Shown: positions 59,326-64,000 of the stretch, piece by piece
How the letters are laid out: each line of letters begins with the position of its first letter
Numbering within the stretch: the stretch's first letter is position 1
NCBI RefSeq assembly: GCF_004307995.1
Contig: NZ_SIRE01000009.1
Span: forward strand, 248,001 to 312,000
DNA from: Paenibacillus thalictri
GTDB lineage: Bacteria; Bacillota; Bacilli; Paenibacillales; NBRC-103111
DNA: 64,000 bases
Reading direction: 5' to 3'
Program-made: the position numbers and the translations under genes
The notes under the pieces: model-generated
What the model was told of the DNA's origin: nothing
The model's input: the letters and a program-made list of their open reading frames with translations, nothing else
The model's database searches: none

Positions 59326-60210
59326 CTATTTCACTACCCGCAGAATAGGGTCCAGGTTTTGCGGCGGGACCTGTTTAATGAGATCGCCGACGCGGGAAAG
59401 CCGTTCTCCGATCGACAGCAGCGTAAACTCCCTCGGGTCGCAGCGGCCGGCCACTTCCTTCCATAACAGCGGCGTCGAAACGGTCGCATAGCGGCGCGCT
59501 CTTGGGGTGTAGGGGGCGGACAGCGTTTTGCCGTACCAGTGCTGTAAATAATCCACGTAGATGAGCGTACCGCGATTTTTTTTCAACCGCTCAATCGTGA
59601 ACAGCTTAGGGTATTTTTCAACGACGTAAGCTCCGACAAAATGGCCGATCTTGCGCAACTGCTCGAAGGAATAGCCTTTTTGGATCGGCACGTAAATTTG
59701 GACTCCGGTGGCTCCCGAGGTTTTGGGGACGGAGCGGATGTTCAGCTTGTCCAGCACTTCGCCGATAATTTCGGCAGCTTGCATGATCCGCGGTTCTTCC
59801 TCCAATGTCGGGTCAATATCGATCAGCCATTCCGCGGGAAGCGGATCATCGACGTAATGGAACGACGGGTGAAATTCAAGGCAGGCCAAATTGCCGAGCC
59901 AGATCAGAGTCGCCAAGGAGTCAAGCACGACATATTGAATTCCCTCCATGACGGCTGTGTTGACAAAAGCGGGAGTTGGTTCGGGACAGTTTTTCTGATA
60001 AAACGACTTGGAGCTCCAGCCGTTCGGGAAACGGATCGTTGTCAAATACCTGTCTTTGCAGTACGGCAGCAGGTAAGGGGCAAGCTGGAGCAATTTCTCC
60101 AGGTACATGATTTTACTGATGCCGGCTTCCGGCCATAGCAGCTTATCGGGGTTGGAGATGCTAATTTCATGCCCTTCAATCGTGACCGTTCCTTTGGTTG
60201 CAATTGCCAT
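59326..60210 (-). CDS. ligD: LigD-type polymerase/primase domain protein
   Basis: 294 residues, the archaeo-eukaryotic primase-type polymerase of bacterial end joining. Visible: ISNPDKLLWPEAGISK at the N-terminus, YHPSFHY-like ECLEFHPSFHYVDDPLPAEWLIDIDP with the Asp pair, KTSGATGVQIYVPI, and the C-terminal LKKNRGTLIYVDYLQH. Adds (ribo)nucleotides to broken DNA ends. It is a separate gene here while many bacteria, including B. subtilis, fuse it to the ligase. GAAGGAG precedes the ATG. Last gene of the ku-ligase-polymerase unit. Confidence 0.93.
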   Translation of the reverse strand: MAIATKGTVTIEGHEISISNPDKLLWPEAGISKIMYLEKLLQLAPYLLPYCKDRYLTTIRFPNGWSSKSFYQKNCPEPTPAFVNTAVMEGIQYVVLDSLATLIWLGNLACLEFHPSFHYVDDPLPAEWLIDIDPTLEEEPRIMQAAEIIGEVLDKLNIRSVPKTSGATGVQIYVPIQKGYSFEQLRKIGHFVGAYVVEKYPKLFTIERLKKNRGTLIYVDYLQHWYGKTLSAPYTPRARRYATVSTPLLWKEVAGRCDPREFTLLSIGERLSRVGDLIKQVPPQNLDPILRVVK

Positions 60211-60239
60211 AGATATACGCTCCTTCTGAAGATGCCCGA

Positions 60240-61169
60240 TTATATTACGATTGGCTGCCCGGGAACTAACTCAAAACTGACCAGCTTCGGATGCCGCAGC
60301 AGCCCGCCGGCCGTCACTTCCAGCCCTGTCACGGTGCACGGAAACCAAGTCGTAAGCCACAAAACTTGCTCCCCCTTTAACTCCGGCGGAAGTGGAGCAA
60401 ACAGCGGCTCCCCGCCGCCATGCTGCGTTCCCCACTCCAATAGCTGCCTCTTCAGCTTGACGTTTAAACCAAGCGAGACTTTCCCGAAAAATGCCCCGCC
60501 TTGCAGCATCACCAGCGACGCGACTTGCCCGCCGCGGATCGTCAGACCGACAATCTGAACTTGCAGGATAACGGCGGTTTTCTTTTTAAACCAGTCCTTA
60601 TGCTGTTTGCCCTCCCGATAGGTGGAAGACAATCTCTTGCTGACGACGCCTTCCCAGCTTCGTTGTTCCACCCAATCCCATAATGCAGCGCCGTCATCAA
60701 ACAAGTCGGAAACAAAAAGCTGGGCCTGCTTGTCCGGAAACAGCCTGGCGAGCCTGCTGTGCCGCTCTTGATAAGGCAGTTCGCGGATATCTTCGCCACG
60801 ATCGTAAAGCAGGTCAAACAGCACATAAATAATCATGATGCCGCTTTTGGACCGGACCCCACTACCGGGAGCGGAACGTTCCCGCTGAAGGATTTTTGGA
60901 AAGTCCGGTTTTTGTGTGAGTAAATTAAAGGCTACCGCTTCTCCATCCAGCACATAACTTCCTTTTAAAGACTGCTGGCGCAGCGTATCGGTAATTTCCG
61001 GATACACGTTATTTTTGGGCAGCATGCTGCGGGAGTACAAGCGGATATCGCCTTGGTCGATTTCGGCAAGCAGCCGCACGCCGTCCCATTTCAGCTGAAA
61101 ACCCCAGCCGGGACCTTCCGGCAATTCGTCGCTGTAAATGGGGGTCATTGGTGATTTGGGCAGCTCCAT
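60240..61169 (-). CDS. ligD: ATP-dependent DNA ligase (LigD ligase domain)
   Basis: 309 residues. The adenylation motif is LKWDGVR with nucleophile Lys27. The other nucleotidyl-transferase motifs follow: LDGEAVAF, VLFDLLY, EGVVSKR, and DWFKKK. A short OB domain is at the C-terminus. It seals double-strand breaks in the end-joining pathway. The ATG is 1 nt after the ku stop codon, so translation is coupled. The polymerase gene follows 29 nt later. Confidence 0.93.
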   Translation of the reverse strand: MELPKSPMTPIYSDELPEGPGWGFQLKWDGVRLLAEIDQGDIRLYSRSMLPKNNVYPEITDTLRQQSLKGSYVLDGEAVAFNLLTQKPDFPKILQRERSAPGSGVRSKSGIMIIYVLFDLLYDRGEDIRELPYQERHSRLARLFPDKQAQLFVSDLFDDGAALWDWVEQRSWEGVVSKRLSSTYREGKQHKDWFKKKTAVILQVQIVGLTIRGGQVASLVMLQGGAFFGKVSLGLNVKLKRQLLEWGTQHGGGEPLFAPLPPELKGEQVLWLTTWFPCTVTGLEVTAGGLLRHPKLVSFELVPGQPIVI

Positions 61170-61170
61170 C

Positions 61171-62010
61171 TCAACCGGATTCCTTCATGCCGGTTTTTTT
61201 GCTTTTGGCCTTAGCCGGCTTCGCCTTGACCGGTTCTTCCTGGGGTTTCATAGCTTCCAAACTGGCTTGCAGCGCAGACATTAGATCAATCACGTTGGTC
61301 TTCTGCTGCTCCGGAGCGACATGAATCTGTTCCCCGGCGACCTTACGGCTAATCGCATCCAGCATGGCGGCCCGGTACTCGTCCGTATATTTGGTCGGAT
61401 CAAATGGCGCGGATAATTGATCGATAAGCATCTTCGCCATCGTAAGTTCTTTCTCGTTGGTGGAGACCTGTTCCGGCAAGCCGGGAACTGCGCTCACGGA
61501 GCGGATTTCGTCCGGATAAAACATCGTTTCCATAGCGATGCAGCGGTCGACGACACGGATGGCGGCCAAAGAGCTTTTGGAGCGGATGGATACTTTGGAG
61601 ATGCCGATTTTTCCCGTTTGCTTCATGGACTCAAGCAGCAGATTGTAAGCTCCGGCCCCGGTTTCGCCCGGAGCAAGATAATACGTTTTTTGAAAATAAA
61701 CCGGGTCGATGTCCGTCAAATCGACAAAATCCAATATTTTAATTTCTTTATTGGCTTCGCCGGATATTTGCTCCAGCTCTTCTTTATCGAATAACACAAA
61801 CCTTCCGCTCTCATATTCGTATCCTTTGACGATTTCATCCCATTCGACTTCTTTGTCGCAAGTTTGGCATTTACGAACGTACGACAGCGGCGTACTGCAG
61901 GTTTTATGAATCATCCGCAGCGAGATATCTTTATCCTCCGTAGCCGTAAACATCTTAACCGGCACATGAACGAGCCCAAAGCTGATCGCGCCTTTCCATA
62001 CGGTATGCAC
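61171..62010 (-). CDS. ku: Ku DNA end-binding protein
   Basis: 279 residues. Begins MHTVWKGAISFGLVHVPVKM, the conserved Ku start, from a GTG at 62010 with AAAGGAGG 9 nt upstream; the frame to 62052 is not family sequence. The Ku core shows KTCSTPLSYVRKCQTCDKEVEWDEIVKGYEYESGRFVLFDKEEL and the NEKELTMAKMLIDQLSAPFDPTKYTDEYRAAM region. The tail is Lys/Pro-rich (KAKPAKAKSKK) and may bind DNA. Forms a ring on broken ends and recruits the ligase and polymerase encoded downstream. A sigma-G-like promoter lies upstream. Confidence 0.96.
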   Translation of the reverse strand: MHTVWKGAISFGLVHVPVKMFTATEDKDISLRMIHKTCSTPLSYVRKCQTCDKEVEWDEIVKGYEYESGRFVLFDKEELEQISGEANKEIKILDFVDLTDIDPVYFQKTYYLAPGETGAGAYNLLLESMKQTGKIGISKVSIRSKSSLAAIRVVDRCIAMETMFYPDEIRSVSAVPGLPEQVSTNEKELTMAKMLIDQLSAPFDPTKYTDEYRAAMLDAISRKVAGEQIHVAPEQQKTNVIDLMSALQASLEAMKPQEEPVKAKPAKAKSKKTGMKESG

Positions 62011-62051
62011 CCGGCAATTCCTCCTTTTTGTCGGCAAACAAACGCTTCTCA

Positions 62052-62081
62052 CGCATAGTATGTGCAGCCTTCGACATGATA
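62052..62081 (+). promoter_or_regulatory. Sigma-G-like promoter for the spore-protein pair
   Basis: CGCATA (62052-62057), 17 bp, CATGATA (62075-62081). Fits the CATNNTA -10 class and is one base from TGCATA at -35. Overlaps the opposing promoter. Confidence 0.5.
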
Positions 62082-62085
62082 TGAA
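62056..62085 (-). promoter_or_regulatory. Sigma-G-like promoter for the ku operon
   Basis: Minus strand TTCATA (62085-62080), 17 bp, CATACTA (62062-62056). CATACTA is the exact sigma-G -10 consensus, 46 bp upstream of the ku GTG. Confidence 0.6.
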
Positions 62086-62145
62086 TGGGGGTCCTCGATG
62101 GAGGACAACCTACGGATAAAAAAACAAGATGATAAGGAGAAAAAG

Positions 62146-62346
62146 ATGACAGAAGAGAACAAAGCGACAAATGCGGAACACCAAGGACGCGAGGATTATT
62201 TTATGGACGTCGACCGGATGGTCAACGAAGGGCTTGGCGGGGGCAACGTGACGCTCCATAACGGACTTATCGATGAATCGACAACGGATACGATGATGGA
62301 GAACGATTCGATTTTTGCAAAAGACCAAGAAGACAATGACAAATAA
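62146..62346 (+). CDS. Small acidic protein upstream of an SASP gene (66 aa)
   Basis: 66 residues, highly acidic and polar (MTEENKATNAEHQGREDYFMDVDRMVNEGLGGGNV..). No helix-turn-helix or membrane segment. AAGGAG is 6-7 nt before the ATG at 62146, preferred over 62098. 12 nt from the SASP gene, so probably co-transcribed from the sigma-G-like promoter. Function unknown; the size, acidity and position suggest a spore component. Confidence 0.65.
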   Translation: MTEENKATNAEHQGREDYFMDVDRMVNEGLGGGNVTLHNGLIDESTTDTMMENDSIFAKDQEDNDK

Positions 62347-62358
62347 GGGGATGAAGCG

Positions 62359-62541
62359 ATGCAGGTGTTCCGCGCTCAAGAAATATTAGGTTCTGAAAAT
62401 ATCATCGCTGTGGAATTAAACGGCGTTTCCGTTTGGATCGATAGTGTGGATACGCAAAAGAAGACTGCAAAGGTGCACACGGAAAACAATCCGGCCGATG
62501 CCAAAGTGGTCGCAGTGGAAGAACTCCAGGAAATACATTAA
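62359..62541 (+). CDS. sspH: H-type small acid-soluble spore protein
   Basis: 60 residues: MQVFRAQEILGSENIIAVELNGVSVWIDSVDTQ..AKVHTENNPADAKVVAVEELQEIH. It has the RAxEIL and NGVxVxIxxVD pattern and the VAVEELQE ending of SspH proteins. These are made in the forespore and found in the spore core. It is about the usual length of the family. GGGG lies 12-14 nt before the ATG. A terminator follows. Confidence 0.85.
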   Translation: MQVFRAQEILGSENIIAVELNGVSVWIDSVDTQKKTAKVHTENNPADAKVVAVEELQEIH

Positions 62542-62559
62542 CCGGATCAAAAGTACCAG

Positions 62560-62598
62560 GACTCTGCTTTGGCGCCGTATGCCGGGCAGGGTCTTTTT
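62560..62598 (+). terminator. Terminator of the SASP operon
   Basis: GACTCTGC (62560-62567) pairs with GCAGGGTC (62586-62593; one G-U), followed by TTTTT. Confidence 0.75.
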
Positions 62599-62667
62599 GC
62601 CGTTGTCCGGACAACTCGCGAAAATATTGCGGCTATGCGGTCATAGGGCTATAATAGGAGCAATAAG

Positions 62668-63717
62668 ATGAAGGCGGTTGAAACAATGAGCAAGGGCGAG
62701 TTCGATCTCATTCGCGCGTGGACGTCGGGACGGCAGGCGCCTTCTTTACTGCGATCAAACGGAGTTGTTGCAGGCATAGGCGACGACGCGGCGGTTACGG
62801 AATGGACACCCGGCATGCAGATGGTCGTGACGTGCGATACGATGGTGGAGGAGATCCATTTCAAAACCATTACGATGCGCGACAGCGACGTCGGGTTTAA
62901 AGCAATGGCCGCGGCGGTAAGTGATATCGCCGCAATGGGGGCGATTCCCAAGTATGCCCTGATTTCCATCAGTCAGCCGAAGAATGCCAAAGAACAACGT
63001 CTGCAAGGGATTTATGACGGGTTGTACGAGTGTGCCGATTTATGGAATGTAGCCGTCATCGGCGGGGATACGACCTCTTCCTTAAGCGGTATTTCGATTA
63101 CGGTAACGGTCATCGGTGAAGTGGAGAACGGCAAGGCGCTGCTGCGTTCCGCAGCGCAAACGGGCGACATCGTTTTTGTCACCGGCTATCCGGGCTGCTC
63201 GTCGGCAGGGCTCGATCTTTTGCTGCAAAAAAACACGCCTGCGGAACAATGGGGCGGTTTCCAACCGCTGCAGATTCCGCTAGTTCAAGCCCACACCCGG
63301 CCGGTGCCGCAAATTACGGCAGGCAGGCTTCTGCAGCAGCTTGGAAGCTGCCATGCGCTCAACGACGTCAGCGACGGCATCGCCAGCGAAGCATGGGAAA
63401 TTGCCGAGGCTTCGGGCAGAGGCGTCGACCTTATCGAGGACCGGATTCCCATTGCAGCCGAGTTGCAGGCGCACGCTTACAGTGTACGCAAAGATCCGCT
63501 TGATTTTGTATTATACGGCGGCGAAGACTATTTGCTGATCGGAACGATGCCGGCGGATCGGGCGCTGGACGCGCAGCTGAAATTTAGCGAGGCGGGCTTG
63601 AGCCTGCATGTTATCGGTTATATTACCGGCGACCACAACGGGGTACGGATGGCCAAAAGCGACGGCTTGCTCGAAGCGGTGCCGAAGCGGGGTTACAACC
63701 ATTTTGGGAAGGAATGA
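62668..63717 (+). CDS. thiL: Thiamine-monophosphate kinase
   Basis: 349 residues. Phosphorylates thiamine monophosphate with ATP to the active diphosphate. N-terminal FDLIRAW, then GIGDDAAV and CDTMVEEIHF with metal/ATP-binding Asp residues, and AVSDIAAMGAIPKYALISI. The middle has IGGDTT, and the C-terminal end has DVSDGIASE and LYGGEDYLLIGT. TAGGAG 8 nt before the ATG at 62668 fits. Overlaps tsaE by 4 nt, a common Bacillales thiL-tsaE-tsaB layout. Confidence 0.95.
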   Translation: MKAVETMSKGEFDLIRAWTSGRQAPSLLRSNGVVAGIGDDAAVTEWTPGMQMVVTCDTMVEEIHFKTITMRDSDVGFKAMAAAVSDIAAMGAIPKYALISISQPKNAKEQRLQGIYDGLYECADLWNVAVIGGDTTSSLSGISITVTVIGEVENGKALLRSAAQTGDIVFVTGYPGCSSAGLDLLLQKNTPAEQWGGFQPLQIPLVQAHTRPVPQITAGRLLQQLGSCHALNDVSDGIASEAWEIAEASGRGVDLIEDRIPIAAELQAHAYSVRKDPLDFVLYGGEDYLLIGTMPADRALDAQLKFSEAGLSLHVIGYITGDHNGVRMAKSDGLLEAVPKRGYNHFGKE

Positions 63718-64000
63718 AGCATGTGGCGGAATCCCAGTCCACTTACCTCTACGAAGCGCATAGCGAAGCCGAGACCGAGCAGCTTGCCGCACATCTTGCG
63801 CCGCATTGCCAAGCGGGTGCAGTCATCACCTTGGACGGCGATCTTGGCGCGGGAAAAACAAGGTTTTCCAGGGCAATGGCGCAAAGCCTCGGCGTGCGGG
63901 ACAATGTAAACAGCCCTACCTTTACCATTATTAAAGAATACGAGGGAACAGAGTTCCCTTTCTTTCATATGGACGTCTACCGGCTTTCCTTGCACGAAGC
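63714..64000 (+). CDS. tsaE: tRNA threonylcarbamoyl adenosine modification ATPase TsaE, 5' part
   Basis: Cut by the window end after 95 residues. The ATG overlaps the thiL stop (ATGA), with GGGAAGGA just before it. Walker A GDLGAGKT at 42-49 (ITLDGDLGAGKTRFSRAMAQSLG), then SPTFTIIKEYEG and FFHMDVYRL, the typical YjeE/TsaE motifs. It is the ATPase that supports t6A formation at tRNA position 37 together with TsaB and TsaD. It should be followed by tsaB outside the window. Confidence 0.93.
   Translation, partial: MKHVAESQSTYLYEAHSEAETEQLAAHLAPHCQAGAVITLDGDLGAGKTRFSRAMAQSLGVRDNVNSPTFTIIKEYEGTEFPFFHMDVYRLSLHE

Overview
The window reads as chromosome of an endospore-forming, moderately GC-rich Firmicute of the Paenibacillus type. 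Evidence: a GerA-type germinant receptor operon, an H-type small acid-soluble spore protein, a giant collagen-like surface protein, YesM/YesN two-component pairs beside carbohydrate ABC transporters that lack their own ATPase, SgrR-like regulators, and strong AGGAGG ribosome sites. The genus is an inference from gene content. I see no rRNA, tRNA, CRISPR array, prophage or transposase gene.

Layout. 1-5.1 kb: the end of a YesN-type response regulator, a family-1 sugar ABC importer (binding protein, two permeases) and a glycerophosphodiesterase. 5.1-14.5 kb: mostly single-gene units, including an MFS exporter with a possible leader peptide, a polysaccharide deacetylase, a GNAT, a His-rich membrane protein, a VOC protein, a CsoR-type regulator, a DCC protein, a WYL regulator, an SDR, a DinB-like protein, and a second MFS exporter divergent from an SgrR-like regulator. 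16.7-19.1 kb: repeat-rich DNA, a small membrane protein and a membrane-anchored AraC regulator, ending in a 168-bp inverted-repeat element. 19.1-23.1 kb: thymidine kinase, an HD phosphohydrolase and a PAS-rich histidine kinase. 23.5-30.1 kb: both glutamate synthase subunits and a small protein of unknown function. 30.2-34.8 kb: the collagen-like gene. 35.2-42.8 kb: a second two-component system divergent from a second ABC importer plus an FAD oxidoreductase. 42.8-47.4 kb: an unknown protein, a second SgrR-like regulator, a second copy of the 168-bp element and a DUF4173-like membrane protein. 47.6-50.1 kb: 5-oxoprolinase genes pxpB-pxpC-pxpA. 50.3-53.1 kb: a HAD phosphatase, an M23 peptidase-bactofilin pair and a small DUF2642-like protein. 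53.1-57.7 kb: gerAA-gerAC-small gene-gerAB. 57.9-59.3 kb: cardiolipin synthase. 59.3-62.5 kb: ku, ligase and polymerase end-joining genes divergent from a spore-protein pair. 62.7-64 kb: thiL and the start of tsaE.

Most notable points. (1) Two copies of a 167-168 bp palindromic element, each flanked by its own direct repeat. Deleting one copy in silico restores a perfect terminator hairpin, which implies recent mobility. (2) Two overlapping divergent promoters that fit the forespore sigma-G consensus lie between ku and the SASP operon, tying end-joining repair to spore formation. (3) A 20-codon leader ORF with a strong ribosome site precedes an MFS exporter. (4) A collagen-like protein has about 420 Gly-X-Y triplets and a BclA/C1q-like C-terminal domain. 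(5) The germination operon has a small fourth gene and an extended GerAB. Several starts were moved to internal ATG, GTG or TTG codons with better ribosome sites; these changes are stated in the entries.
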